From Ascoidea rubescens DSM 1968 (taxonomy: Eukaryota > Ascomycota > Saccharomycetes > Ascoideales > Ascoideaceae), in NCBI RefSeq assembly GCF_001661345.1, contig NW_017962932.1, forward strand, positions 186,001-250,000: DNA of 64,000 nt, read 5' to 3'. Under the pieces are notes generated by a model. That model had not been told where the DNA came from. It did not search any database and saw only the letters and a program-made list of their open reading frames with translations. Each line of letters begins with the position of its first letter. Positions within the stretch are counted from its first letter, which is position 1. Shown in pieces: positions 1 to 10,508 of this stretch. The translations under genes were made by a program, and so were the position numbers.

Positions 1-245
1 GCAAATCTCGGTGCTCATCGATCCAGCAAATAAGTAAATCAGGATGCATGAGAGAACATAAACTTTAAGCTGGAAGCAGTAGCAATAATTTTATTGACGT
101 TTAGAGTAGGATGTAATATAAAGGAGGTTTTTGTGCTTTATTTTTTTTCTGATTACTCAACCAGCCAATATCTTACTTTATTATTATTATTATTGCACGC
201 ATTGCAATATTTATTCAAATTCAAACATTTACTCCTAAGATAACA
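1..245. other. Left-edge intergenic sequence / promoter of the first gene
   Basis: This AT-rich stretch has no supported gene. A TATA-like run (taatataaa) lies near 115-123 and a short ATT repeat near 180-194, about 50-65 bases before the ATG at 246. It probably serves as promoter and leader of the gene that follows; this is inferred from position only. Confidence 0.4.
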
Positions 246-1010
246 ATGGCTGTTCAAATTTCCAAAGATAATCTATCTTTACTATCAAATTCCGAATTAA
301 AAGATGTGGTTTTGAATTGTATGAGCATATTAGAAGATCATACATTGCCAAAAGGTCAAACACACCATTCTTTAAACAAAAGCAACCAGAACACCTTTGA
401 TGAAACAAAAAATCAACCACATACAAACAAAGAGGTAAATCAAAATGAAAAAGACGATAATAAATCTATTGAAGAGGAATTTGAGTTTTTAGACCATCCA
501 ATGATATCACCATTTGTTACTCCTCAAATCAATCAAAACAAAAAATATCAAAAAAATTCATTATCATCAACCTTACCATCACCTATTTTCGTTCCAGAGC
601 CAGTTCCTTTTCTAGATTCAGAAAACAAACCAAAAGAAACTCAAAACCAAATGTCAAATAAAAATCCAATGGAATATTTTATTCTCACATCTGCTAATAT
701 AAATCTTATTGATTTTTCCGTACTAAGCTCTGTTGAAGAATCAGCTCTTGGTTCAAAATTTAAATGTGAGAAATTAATCAATGGCATAAACCAAGAATCA
801 TTTGGTATAAGTGAAAACAAAAGTATAGATGAAATCAAAAAAATTGAAAATGACAATTTATATTATCATCATCATTATTCAAATACTCATTCTGTTCCTT
901 ATTCTTATGACCCCTGTTTTTCTCATCTTTTCTCTGCTCTACCACCACATATATTTTGGAAAACTAATGCAAAAGCCCAAGACTCTAATTACTATACTAA
1001 TTCTTGGTGA
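246..1010 (+). CDS. Hypothetical protein, 254 aa, not recognised
   Basis: This is an open frame from ATG to TGA. The predicted protein is polar and looks largely disordered, rich in Asn, Lys and Ser. It has a short hydrophobic-patterned N-terminus (residues 5-28), an acidic stretch with a DHPMISPFVTP segment near 78-96, and an aromatic/His-rich C-terminus (YYHHHYS, then SALPPHIFW). I see no signal peptide, membrane helix or known domain. Codon use matches the AT-rich neighbours. It is followed by a 348-base gap before the ZIP4 start on the same strand. It could be a small regulatory protein or an extra exon of something larger. No function can be assigned. Confidence 0.55.
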   Translation: MAVQISKDNLSLLSNSELKDVVLNCMSILEDHTLPKGQTHHSLNKSNQNTFDETKNQPHTNKEVNQNEKDDNKSIEEEFEFLDHPMISPFVTPQINQNKKYQKNSLSSTLPSPIFVPEPVPFLDSENKPKETQNQMSNKNPMEYFILTSANINLIDFSVLSSVEESALGSKFKCEKLINGINQESFGISENKSIDEIKKIENDNLYYHHHYSNTHSVPYSYDPCFSHLFSALPPHIFWKTNAKAQDSNYYTNSW

Positions 1011-1358
1011 CTTACCAATATAACCGAACGCTGCCACGTATACAAGAAAGGGAAATATAAATGCCCCTTCTTCTTTCTCCTGGCTAACGTTAATAAGACG
1101 AATCATCTTTCAACAAACAGACACAAAACGTGTATTTACTTTAAACCGTACTATACATAGAGACGCATAGATATCGAAAATTTACCCAGATGTAAGGATG
1201 TACGCACTGAGAAGAAACGTGACTAACGAATGGAGAAAACATCACCAAGCTTAAAAGTGTAGTTGCTGCTTTTTACTTTCATCTATCACAATTTCTTAAG
1301 CTCTGGGAGATAATCGCTGATTTTGTGCTATTCTAAACGCTGATAACTAAAATTCAAC
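1011..1358 (+). promoter_or_regulatory. Intergenic region, presumed ZIP4 promoter
   Basis: This gap separates the hypothetical gene from the first ZIP4 exon. It contains no convincing gene. Its notable element is a consensus middle-sporulation element at 1120-1128, listed separately. No URS1 (GCCGCC-type) site was seen. Confidence 0.45.
1120..1128 (+). promoter_or_regulatory. Middle-sporulation element (Ndt80 site) match
   Basis: GACACAAAA matches the Ndt80 MSE consensus gNCRCAAAW at every position. It lies 231 bases before the ZIP4 ATG. Ndt80 drives mid-meiotic genes in Saccharomyces. A 9-mer can occur by chance, so the support comes from its position in front of a meiotic gene. Confidence 0.45.
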
Positions 1359-2426
1359 ATGGAAGTGATATCAAGTGTTCAAGCTACATTGAATGAGTTT
1401 ATTGGTAGGCAATTGACTGTTTTCTTTTTTTAATTTATCTCCACAAGAGGTGAATTATCAACTAATCATCAAAATTAGACGCCTCCACTACCATCATAAA
1501 AATCTTGGATTCCAAACAGAAGTTGGTTAATGACAACGACTCATTGATATCCATTTGCCAACGAATAATTGCTCTTTTGCCTCTATCCGAATCAATTGAG
1601 AGATCAATCAGAAAGGCTGAAGTTAAAAACCCTCACAGGAAACATCAAGAGAAGAATGTAGTTTTCAACTTACAAGAATCATCATCAATTGAGGATAAAG
1701 TCCAGGATGCTATTAATAACCACCAATATAAAAATCTTGATAATTCAGTAGTTTTGTCCTTAGAGATGACTGCCTCCAAGCTATGGAATTCTTTAACCAT
1801 ATCCTTGAGAGACTTTGATAATGAAGATCTTAAAACCCCTGGACACAACCGTGACGAAAAAAATGTTTACATTCAGTTATGCCAGGTAAAATATTTTGCC
1901 GCAGTCTTGTTTAACATATTTGATGGATTAAATCCAACTTTTTCAAATAAATTGAGATCTTTGAAGTGCTTTTTGAAGGTTTTTAATTTATTTGTCGACG
2001 AAAACCAATTAACCCTATCTAAAAAAATTCAGGATATAACTGATCTAATAACAAGTGATATTGAAGCTAATTTTATAAGCAATGAGAATAAACCTATCTA
2101 TAATAATAGTAATAATGACCTCTCTGTCTCTGATGATACACAATTGAACGATTTCAAAAAGGAATTTAATTCGATGAAAATTGAATTACTAATTATGGAT
2201 ATGAGATTAAATATCAATTTAAAAGATTTTGAATTAGCTAAATATTATGAAAAAAAAGCAAATATTTTAAACAATTACTCCACTCTTCAAAATCAAAACA
2301 ATTCAATTATTGAATTTGCCAGATTTATATATAATTCTTGTTTCACGCATTTAGATAAAATAATCAATAGCAACAACAACATTAAAAATAACAATAAATT
2401 TGAAAATTCAAATGAGATCGAGAAAA

Positions 2427-2466
<40 letters not shown>

Positions 2467-5234
2467 CAAATTAATATTAACTGAATCTGTTTATTTCTTA
2501 AAAGTTGCCATTCAATATTTGAATTTACCAATTGTTTTTAATCCAAAAATTATTCACTTGGAATTAAAATTTAAAACACTTTTATTATTATGTCAATCTT
2601 TAATTAATTTAAGATTTTTCAATGATGCAAAATCTTATATTTCAATTCTTGAACAATTATACCCAAACAAAATTGAACCATTTAAATTATTTTTACAAAT
2701 TTTAAATTTTGAAAACTCTTTGAAAATTGATAAAAATACTAACAATAATAAGCGTAAGGATAATGCTACCAATACTAATATTATAGCTGAGCAAACTTTA
2801 ATGAAAATGATTATGTCAGTTTCAATTTCAAAAAATGATAATTTTAATCAAGTTATTGCCATATTAAATGATTATTCTAAAAATAATCCCATTTCTTCAA
2901 TTAAATGTTTAGACTACGTTTTTCAAAATAAATTAGATCCATTCAAGAATCATGATTTTTTGGAAGTTTGTTTGACATCAAAAATTTGGATCATATCTTC
3001 AATTCAATTTGATATTCAAAATATTGACCTAAATATTACTGATGGTGAAAATAGCGATAGTTTTCAGATTGAACATATCCAAAAAATTTTGAGTTCTGCC
3101 GAAAAACGGTTTGCATCACCATTATCAAAAAAATGTTCATCTGCTTTGATTACTTTATTTTGGAATAATGGTAAAAAACTTATGAAATCTAAAAAGTATT
3201 CTTTATCAATTGAATGGTTTTATTTTGCACTTCATAGATTTGTATTATCTGAACATGATTTTTCTGAAGACGTTGGAAAAATTCAAAGATCAATTTTAAA
3301 TTGCTATTTTGAAATGAAGAATTTTGATAAAATCAAAGAAATCTATAATAAAATGGTTGATAGAGACAAGATACATTTACTATCCTTATACATAATGTTT
3401 AAGGTTTACATATCAGAAAACGATAACAAAAATGCTATGAACACAATCAAATTGATTTTTGAAAATAAAACAGAGAATCATATTTCGGTTTTACTATCTT
3501 GTATTGTTGAAGCAAGAAACTATTCAAATTCAACTGTTGCAATTGAGGGAATGGTTAATGTTTTAACTAAAATGGATGATAAAGCTGAATTTTCAGACGA
3601 GATTTTGGTTCCTGTGGCATTGCGATGCACTATCCAGTTGATAATTAATGATATTAGCAAATGCAATAATATTGATTTAAAAATAAAATACATGAAAACT
3701 TGTGGTGAATTATATACTGAATGTTATAATTTTATTAAGAAAAGTTTCAATAAAATTTCTCCAAATATACTTTATGATCAAGATAAAATCGAGATTGAAC
3801 AGTTGAAAAAACAGATATTATCGGTTGATGAACTTGAATGGTTAATTTGTAATGGGTACAATTTGGCAAACAAATGTTACCAAAGTAAATTTTATAAAGA
3901 AGGATTGATTTTATCCACAAAGGCAATTCAAGTATGAAGGACCTTTTTTTTTGTTTTTAATTTTTGATTATCTTATAAAAGATGTTTTTAATTAACAATA
4001 TTTGTTTTTATTGGTTTAGATTGAAAATTTGATTAAAGGAGATACAGACAAAGGGAGATACAAGAAATTAGAGGTTTGGTATATTCGTACTTGTTTGTTA
4101 AGGATAATTTGTTTTAATTGTTTAATCTCACAAGAGAATAATTTAGTTGATAAAATGGATTCTTTAAAAGAAAATCGGGAAAATGTCATAAATCTAAAAG
4201 AAAAACTTAACAAACATCTAACTAATTTGATCTCGGAAGATTGTGAAGATAGTTTGATTATTGATGATATTGATCAAGTTGAAGACAAGAACTTTTGGAA
4301 AGCATGTTATTCTCAGGTAGTTTTATTTCAGTTTGAAATAGAATTGAAATTGAGCAATTGGGAAACCATTGAGACATTGATATTAGTAAGTTATTTTTAT
4401 CTTAAGATTACAGAATAAGGTTAATTTAAAGCTTTTGATTTTTTTTTGATTATTATTTTACTAATATTAAACTAATAGGAGGTTAAAAAATTCTCAAGTA
4501 TGTTTGAAGTGAATGAGACCGTAATCAATCTTATTTTATCGGTAAAGTGTAAAGCCAGTATAAAAACAAAAGTCTTAAGAATAATTATAGAAGATTCTTT
4601 AAACCACAGTTATACCAAATTTCCCGTTATTTTAAGATGGACACGAAATTTTATGGATATAATTGTTGATTTTGAAGATGAGAATTGTATAAGCCTACTT
4701 TCGAGAATTTATTCTAGAATTCGAGCATCAGAAAAAAAAGAAATTAATATGATTTATAATGAAATTGAGTGGTTAAGTAAGTTGGAAACCAGGTCAAATA
4801 GCTACAAGAACTGTAAAAAAAGCAAAATAGAAGAACAAGTTAACATTATACAAGTTTACTAATATGAGTTAAATGTTTAAAAAGCGACAAAATGTTGGAA
4901 TGAAGGTGTCTCTTTAATAATGTGAGTAGATTTTTTATGATCTTGAGCTGAGGTGGTAAGTGTTTAAAGTGGTTTACTAACAAACTCATGGATAGGTCTG
5001 GGAAAAGTGAAGGTGGATCAGCCTGGTGCAAACAAGCTATAAAATTTTCGCCTTTCGTAAACGAAAGGCTTGAGAGTCAGGTATGTGTGAGGAAACCATA
5101 TTGAAAGGAAAATATATTTCCATAAAAACTCGATCCCCATGTTTACTAACAGGTTCTCTTGACACCCAAAACCAATAAAGCTCTTAGAGTTGTGGCCCGA
5201 ATTAACAAAAGCCGCTGATTGCTCAAACAACTGA
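1359..5234 (+). CDS. ZIP4: ZIP4/SPO22 meiotic recombination protein, seven exons
   Basis: ZIP4/SPO22 (TEX11 in mammals) is a TPR-like scaffold of the ZMM group that promotes meiotic crossovers and synaptonemal complex assembly on chromosomes. The gene reads through seven exons: 1359-1404, 1479-3931, 4020-4385, 4479-4776, 4885-4921, 4996-5080 and 5190-5234. They total 3330 bases, 1109 aa, with phase kept at every junction. Donors are GTAGGC, GTATGA, GTAAGT, GTAAGT, GTGAGT and GTATGT. Introns 3 and 4 carry TACTAAT and introns 5 and 6 TACTAAC before the acceptor; introns 1 and 2 have weaker branch sites. Family-like segments include KYFAAVLFNIFDG near the N-terminus, helical repeats throughout, EIEWL at the exon 4/5 junction, KCWNEGVSLI in exon 5 and AWCKQAIKFSPFVNERLESQ in exon 6. 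A poly-Asp run lies at 2428-2466. The short first exon is the least certain part. Confidence 0.85.
2428..2466 (+). repeat. GAT trinucleotide repeat coding poly-Asp in ZIP4
   Basis: About thirteen tandem GAT codons give an Asp run in the middle of ZIP4. It sits in a linker between helical repeat segments and is probably length-variable between strains. Confidence 0.9.
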
Positions 5235-5924
5235 GTTAGCAGTCCAACCTAAATCAGCGTATTGGAATAATTGCACGCTGACAATCGCCCAAATGATTAA
5301 AACTGGTGCAATTACTTAGCTACATAATAAGAATCATTCTTTTACTGTTAATGGCAAACAGGCTCAGGAACAGCTGTTTACAATACCAATCAGCTCGAGC
5401 CCAGGAGACCCAGGCCCATCAAAACGGGTCTGGCTCCAGACGCCGGCGTTCGTTGGCCCGACCGCTGTGTTGCTCCGCGCCGCCCGCGTGTGCAGAGGCT
5501 TGAGAGGCCTCCTCGTGGGCTGCCCCCGTTGGCCAGGCCTGAGGGCCCTTCCAGCACGGCGGCCCTGTCCAACCAGCGCCGAGAACTGCTGGGCCGAACA
5601 CAAAAAGAAAGAGCTGTGCGCCTGGCCCAAAAAAGGACGAGTTTATTTTTGGAACAGAGAAACTTCACACTCTTCACTGGATGGAAATTTGCATCTTCTG
5701 GCCTCAGCAAACTGTGTGTATCATCATAATGGATAACTGACTTTTTATTTTTGTTTGAGGGCTTTTTATATAAATTGACCCCAGTTTCTTCACTCTTTTC
5801 ATGTCCTCCAGCTTGTCGACATTACTTTGTTTCTCGCAACACTTGTTCATTGTTTTTTTGTTTTGCAACTTGTCCTACAGCTCGTCCTACAACTCGTTTT
5901 CATTCCTGTGCAATCTCAATCAAA
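5235..5924. other. Intergenic region with GC-rich island
   Basis: This is the gap between ZIP4 and the small Cys-rich gene. Bases about 5391-5640 form a GC-rich block in an otherwise AT-rich region. It stays open in several frames on both strands, as expected from few stop codons, and none of those readings looks like a protein. The T-rich stretch about 5740-5920 is the likely leader of the downstream gene. Confidence 0.5.
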
Positions 5925-6170
5925 ATGGAAAGCAGTAGAATCCAACAGATTAAAAATGAAATATATATTCCAAAGCAGCCATTGATTCCTATACCTTCAA
6001 TTACATCCCACCACCCTACTCTAATAATGCAGGATAAATTGACCGACACAACTCATCACAGCTCTTGCGGCTGTTGTGGTCCTGACTGTATTACCAAGAA
6101 AGCATGGTTTTACGGGCCCAATGGCGAAGTCAAATCCTCTTCGAGCTACACTTATTCATTAAATCGTTGA
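5925..6170 (+). CDS. Small Cys-rich hypothetical protein, 81 aa
   Basis: The ATG at 5925 is chosen because the open frame upstream (from 5751) has no ATG and reads like a pyrimidine-rich leader. The protein has a proline/isoleucine-rich middle, then a compact Cys cluster (SCGCCGPDC, near residues 46-54), an aromatic KKAWFYGPNGEV segment and a Ser/Tyr-rich tail ending in LNR. The Cys cluster could bind metal or be lipid-modified; neither is shown. No membrane helix or signal peptide is visible. A T-rich 3' region follows. I do not recognise a family. Confidence 0.5.
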   Translation: MESSRIQQIKNEIYIPKQPLIPIPSITSHHPTLIMQDKLTDTTHHSSCGCCGPDCITKKAWFYGPNGEVKSSSSYTYSLNR

Positions 6171-6757
6171 TTTTTGAATTTGCTAGCATTTTCTTATCAT
6201 TGTTTTATTTTGTTATGATTTTCTTTGTCTTATGGTGGTGTTTTTATTTTCAAAATTTTTTCTCGAGCTTATCTTTAATTTCTCGATTTTTATTCTCTGA
6301 AACTTTGTGGTTATCTTTTTTTACTTTATTTTTTTATCAAGTCCCCTTTTTTTGTTATCTTCTATAGTAATTCCATTTTACTCTATTATTGTCTTGAGTT
6401 AAACTTGAATGTTTATCTCTTGCAACCTCGACAATGTTGAAATCGTAGCTTGATCTTGATACCATTAAAACCATCTCTTTGGAACTCTTCACTTGACTCC
6501 AGTTAAACACCTCAACACCATTTGGGTTTGTGGAGCACACGTTTTTTCTTCAAGGGCACCTCTTTTACAATCATGCATGTAGAAGTGTGTTCCCGCGGGT
6601 TCTGCATTGCACCCACACTTTTCTACAATCAATAAATTTAAGTATTTTAGGAATATAAGTTATGAACAATCTATCTACTATTTACAAAAAGAAAGCAAAT
6701 GCATTGCAAATGATAACCCTGAATTTTTCTACGTGATAGATTAGCAGACCTTCCAGT
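6171..6757. other. Intergenic gap between convergent genes, with a hairpin
   Basis: The first part is T-rich 3' sequence of the small Cys-rich gene. An imperfect inverted repeat at 6578-6626 can form a stem (tgtagaagtgtg against cacacttttctaca) around a loop holding the palindrome CCCGCGGG. No gene is supported. The hairpin could be a terminator structure, a small RNA or a protein-binding site. Confidence 0.4.
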
Positions 6758-8752
6758 TTAAATCACTTCCATCAACTTATTGCTGTTTACAACGTAATCG
6801 TCTCCTTCTTTATTAATGATTCCCTTTGCGAAATAAGTCTCAAATGTGTGTCTTGGAACCCATCCTCCATCAATCGCAAATGGATTCTCGATTAATTTGT
6901 TTTTATAGTTTTCATAGTCTTCATAAAACTCTTCAACTTCTTGTCTTTCCCATTTAATAGGACATTCGTCATTTCCTTCTTCAATCTCTTTAGCCAATTT
7001 GCTATCCAAAAAGTTCTTCCAATATGTTGCAATCTTAATTAATGATTCCTCAACATCAAGAATATCCTCATCGGTTTTCTTATTAATCAATTTAATGTAT
7101 GGACTTTTTAATTCATTAATAACTGGCGCAGTGTAATAAATTAAATCTTTATCTAATTCATTTACTTTTTTTTCCCATAAATGTTCATTTCTAGTCTTTT
7201 TGTAAAAATCTTTATAAATTCTCTTATCTAATTCGCTCAATTTATCTAGCTCAATTCCAAGTTGATTTAAATCAAAGATTTTCATTCCCTCATGTCTAAT
7301 AAACAATGGATTGTTTGTGAATATAAATGGTTTAATAGTAAAATGCTCAAAATCAACAAAATATGGCTCAATTTCGCCATCCCCTTTCTCTTTTATTATA
7401 ACATTTAATGGATCAATATCACCACTATACAACCTCCCCTTAAATAACTTTTCTATTTTAGGTATTGTTTTCGATTTGTTGTCGATCAAATTTGGCGCAA
7501 TTTTTTTAAGTTTTTCTAAAACCTCAATTGAATTATTCAATAATTTCTCATTTTCAATACTAGCCTCAGATTTGCTTAAACTTAATCTATTTCGAATATT
7601 TTCAATCTCAATATTACATGAATCATCCACAATCTTATATGGTTCATCAATTTTCCATGGCCCCGAATAAATTTTATAAACATCACTTGAAACTAATTTT
7701 TTATTTCGGAAAAAATTTCTTTCAACTGATGGCCCAATTCTCCATCTATTTTTAAATAACAGTTCATCTGGTTTTTCTTCATTATATGGTTCTCCTCTTT
7801 CTCTTAAATTGATATCAACATCCTTATAAAAATAAATTGATCCAAATTGATTAAATTCAATTGAATTCAATTTATGTTGAAAATTCCCTAAAATATCAAT
7901 AACCTCGTTTAATTTCTCCCTGGAATTTACTTCTTCATCTTCAATATTTGGATACCATTTTTTCATTAATAAATCCCCCTCAATATATTCCATTAATATA
8001 TATGGTGTTCTTAATGGATTTATTTCATGTGATGAATAACTTAAAACTCTGGGAACATTTAACCCTAATTTTAATCTCGCAAAATCCATAGTAGCAACTT
8101 CGCTGTCAACTTTTCTGGAAATCGCAAAATCACTATCGATTTTATAAGGAATTCTTAAAATTAATGATTTTCCAGTATTTAAATCAATTTTATAAATCCT
8201 GTGATGTTTGCCCTCATGGTGACTTGACATTGTTCTGATTGAAAGAGATTCATTTGAGTCCTTTAAGCTTCCAAGAACATCTGGTATGATATTTTGCTTC
8301 AATGTAATTGTATTGTCAGGGTTTAAAACTGGCGATTCTAAGGTTTCAGGATTTTTATTTTCTTTGATTGCTGAGTATAAATCTTCAAGTAATTTTGCTG
8401 TGCCAGGGAACGAAAATGTTGTAATTCTTTTTTCCTTTTCTTGTTTATCATTTTTCAACCAATAACCCCAGGTGTATTGAAAGAAAGCATCCTTTTCAGG
8501 ATCGTTTTCTTCGTTTAATTTAATATACTTTATGTTTTCCTTTTCATCACTATTGAGATTAGTATTCTTGCTATCAGTACTGTTAAATCTTTTAGTATAA
8601 TTTGAAGAAGAGAAAGAAGGAATCGATGGTAATGAATTGTTAAAAAAATTTGAAGAGGATATTAACGATGGTTCATTAATTTTCAAAGATACACGCAAAA
8701 AATTATTCAATCTCAAAGATTTATTGTAAGATCTTAAAGTGTGTTTCAACAT
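6758..8752 (-). CDS. AIM9: AIM9-like mitochondrial protein with aminoglycoside-phosphotransferase fold
   Basis: Aim9 (Fmp29) is a mitochondrial protein of the APH/choline-kinase-like family whose loss disturbs mitochondrial DNA inheritance. The 664 aa product starts with a basic, Ser/Asn-rich presequence-like segment (residues 1-60). The conserved DAFFQYTWGYWL block lies at 88-99. A nucleotide-binding-like region follows (EGKHHRIYKIDL, about 180-191, then the RIPYK strand), with LMEYIEGDLLMKKW near 253-266. A catalytic-loop equivalent, SGDIDPLN (443-450), keeps the Asp and Asn expected in APH-type kinases, and FVDFEHF (465-471) stands where the metal-binding Asp lies. The substrate is unknown. 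It is transcribed away from RTC4's 3' end with only 298 bases between them. Confidence 0.85.
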   Translation of the reverse strand: MLKHTLRSYNKSLRLNNFLRVSLKINEPSLISSSNFFNNSLPSIPSFSSSNYTKRFNSTDSKNTNLNSDEKENIKYIKLNEENDPEKDAFFQYTWGYWLKNDKQEKEKRITTFSFPGTAKLLEDLYSAIKENKNPETLESPVLNPDNTITLKQNIIPDVLGSLKDSNESLSIRTMSSHHEGKHHRIYKIDLNTGKSLILRIPYKIDSDFAISRKVDSEVATMDFARLKLGLNVPRVLSYSSHEINPLRTPYILMEYIEGDLLMKKWYPNIEDEEVNSREKLNEVIDILGNFQHKLNSIEFNQFGSIYFYKDVDINLRERGEPYNEEKPDELLFKNRWRIGPSVERNFFRNKKLVSSDVYKIYSGPWKIDEPYKIVDDSCNIEIENIRNRLSLSKSEASIENEKLLNNSIEVLEKLKKIAPNLIDNKSKTIPKIEKLFKGRLYSGDIDPLNVIIKEKGDGEIEPYFVDFEHFTIKPFIFTNNPLFIRHEGMKIFDLNQLGIELDKLSELDKRIYKDFYKKTRNEHLWEKKVNELDKDLIYYTAPVINELKSPYIKLINKKTDEDILDVEESLIKIATYWKNFLDSKLAKEIEEGNDECPIKWERQEVEEFYEDYENYKNKLIENPFAIDGGWVPRHTFETYFAKGIINKEGDDYVVNSNKLMEVI

Positions 8753-9050
8753 TTTGAATCATAAATCAATAGAAAGATCAACTAATTTACAGCAAATGAA
8801 AACTCAATTATCAAGCCCAATAATATTTTGTTAAAAAAATTGAAAAAAAATTGAATCCACAAATCCGGATTCTAATAAATGCATGATCGCGTTATTGTAC
8901 ATACAAACGCATATATAAAATTTAAATTAAAAAGCTGTTTTTTTGTTAAAATTACAAATAAAAAAAAAGAGAATGGATGAACAGGTATTAGTATACAAAT
9001 TGAGATAGAAAGTAAAAAAAAGAGAAATTGTAGAAGTCTTTTTTTTGTCT

Positions 9051-10508
9051 TTAAGTTGATTTTTTAATTTTTTTGATTTGTTTCCAATCATCTATATCGA
9101 TATCAATACTATCATCATCATCAATACCCAAATCTATATTCAGTGATTTTGAATGTTTTTTAACAGGTTTTTGTGTTGTGAATTCGATTTCATCATCGGA
9201 TAGAGAAGTGATTGATTCAAGAAAGGAGTTTTGCTTTCGCTTGTTTTTATTTATATTAGATTTGTTTTTAGTACCATTATTGTTGTCAATTTTTATGTTG
9301 CTGGAATTGATATCGATATCGATATCGATATCGTTCAAGTAGTTTAAAACATCAGATCGATTGTGCCGTTTTAGAACTGAAAACTCGTCCATTACGTAAT
9401 AGCCGTAATTGTTTGTATCGAGTAGGACTTGATATGCTTTATCTATATTTATGTTAAAGTCTTCCATTATAAATCTTGTAGCAATTTCTGGGGTTAATAC
9501 AAAGAGGTTGAAGGAGTCAATGCCTAAGAAGGAGACTAATGAATTGTGCTTAGCAGTTTTGATTAGGTTGTCATTAAAGTGGTTTTTAATTATATTTGAT
9601 ATGACAGCTTGTCTTTTTGTGCCGAAATAGCCACAGGAAAATTTGGAAAAGTCTATTGATTGGTAGTCTTTTATGTTTAAAGTTGAGTGGGTTGAGTTTG
9701 ATTTAATTTTTAGAGCATTGTTATAGAATAGGGAGGTAGATTTATTGGATTTGGAAGTGTTTAGTAGAGGTTTGATTATATGTAGATGTTTGGTTATCTT
9801 TTGAATGATCTGTGGTTTTGATAGTGGAGGAGGGAAGAGTTGGTTTAAAGGTTTGTAGAGGTTATTTTTGTATTCTATTTTTGATTGTGATTTTTTAAAA
9901 ATGTCATTTTTGATTATTAGATGAGAGTTATTTCTGTAGAAGTTTGTATTTAAGTCTTCGTTTGAGAAAAAGGCATCAGTTTTTATGTTGAAAGAGTTTA
10001 TGTCGATGTCAATTTCATTTTTGATTATGTTGTTTAGTTCTTTAATTTCGTTTGATATCTCTTTTTTTTTATAACTATCATTGTGGTTATTATTGTGATT
10101 ATTAATATTATTTTTATCAGTTTTAGTAATATTATTAATGTTATTATTATTGGTAATAGTATTAGTATTAGTATTAGTATTAGTATTAGTATTAGTATTA
10201 ATATTAATAAGATTAGGATTAGGATTATCATTTTCCAGATTAATAATTGAGCTTTTTTTAATAAAATTTGAATCATTCAAGAAATCAAGATCGAAATCTT
10301 CAAAACGATTATTAAAAACATTATCATTATTATCATCAGAGGTATCAGCTTGTGTATTACAATTAAGTTTATTTTTTTCATTAAATGAGGTATCATTATT
10401 GATGATTTGGCTAAATTCCTTTAGAAAAACCTGAGAAAAATCTTTTCTTTTGGAAAAAGAGCAAACAGAATTATGTTTGTATTCATCATCAGATAGAACA
10501 TTTGACAT
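9051..10508 (-). CDS. RTC4: RTC4-like protein (restriction of telomere capping)
   Basis: The C-terminal half matches the RTC4-like domain: SCGYFGTKRQAVISNIIKNH begins near residue 286, then FVLTPEIATRFIMED, and the block ends near residue 370 (YYVMDEFSVL). In Saccharomyces, Rtc4 was found through genetic suppression of a telomere-capping defect; its biochemistry is unclear. The ATG at 10508 is used because the frame upstream offers only TTG. The first 280 residues are Asn/Asp/Thr-rich with tandem NTNT and NN runs, and the C-terminus carries DIDIDI runs and a Lys-rich end (KKIKKS) that may act in nuclear import. The product is 485 aa, longer than the Saccharomyces protein because of low-complexity sequence. 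Confidence 0.8.
   Translation of the reverse strand: MSNVLSDDEYKHNSVCSFSKRKDFSQVFLKEFSQIINNDTSFNEKNKLNCNTQADTSDDNNDNVFNNRFEDFDLDFLNDSNFIKKSSIINLENDNPNPNLININTNTNTNTNTNTNTITNNNNINNITKTDKNNINNHNNNHNDSYKKKEISNEIKELNNIIKNEIDIDINSFNIKTDAFFSNEDLNTNFYRNNSHLIIKNDIFKKSQSKIEYKNNLYKPLNQLFPPPLSKPQIIQKITKHLHIIKPLLNTSKSNKSTSLFYNNALKIKSNSTHSTLNIKDYQSIDFSKFSCGYFGTKRQAVISNIIKNHFNDNLIKTAKHNSLVSFLGIDSFNLFVLTPEIATRFIMEDFNINIDKAYQVLLDTNNYGYYVMDEFSVLKRHNRSDVLNYLNDIDIDIDINSSNIKIDNNNGTKNKSNINKNKRKQNSFLESITSLSDDEIEFTTQKPVKKHSKSLNIDLGIDDDDSIDIDIDDWKQIKKIKKST
9308..9335. repeat. GATATC tandem repeat inside RTC4
   Basis: A self-complementary GATATC repeat (about four units) encodes alternating Asp-Ile on the minus strand. 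Confidence 0.85.
10158..10208. repeat. TATTAG hexanucleotide repeat inside RTC4
   Basis: Seven or so near-perfect TATTAG units encode the Asn-Thr run of RTC4 on the minus strand. Confidence 0.85.

Noticed and set aside
5364-5736. Several overlapping open frames on both strands
   Set aside because: They lie in a GC-rich block where stop codons are rare, open in many frames at once, and show skewed Arg/Ala/Pro composition without family features.
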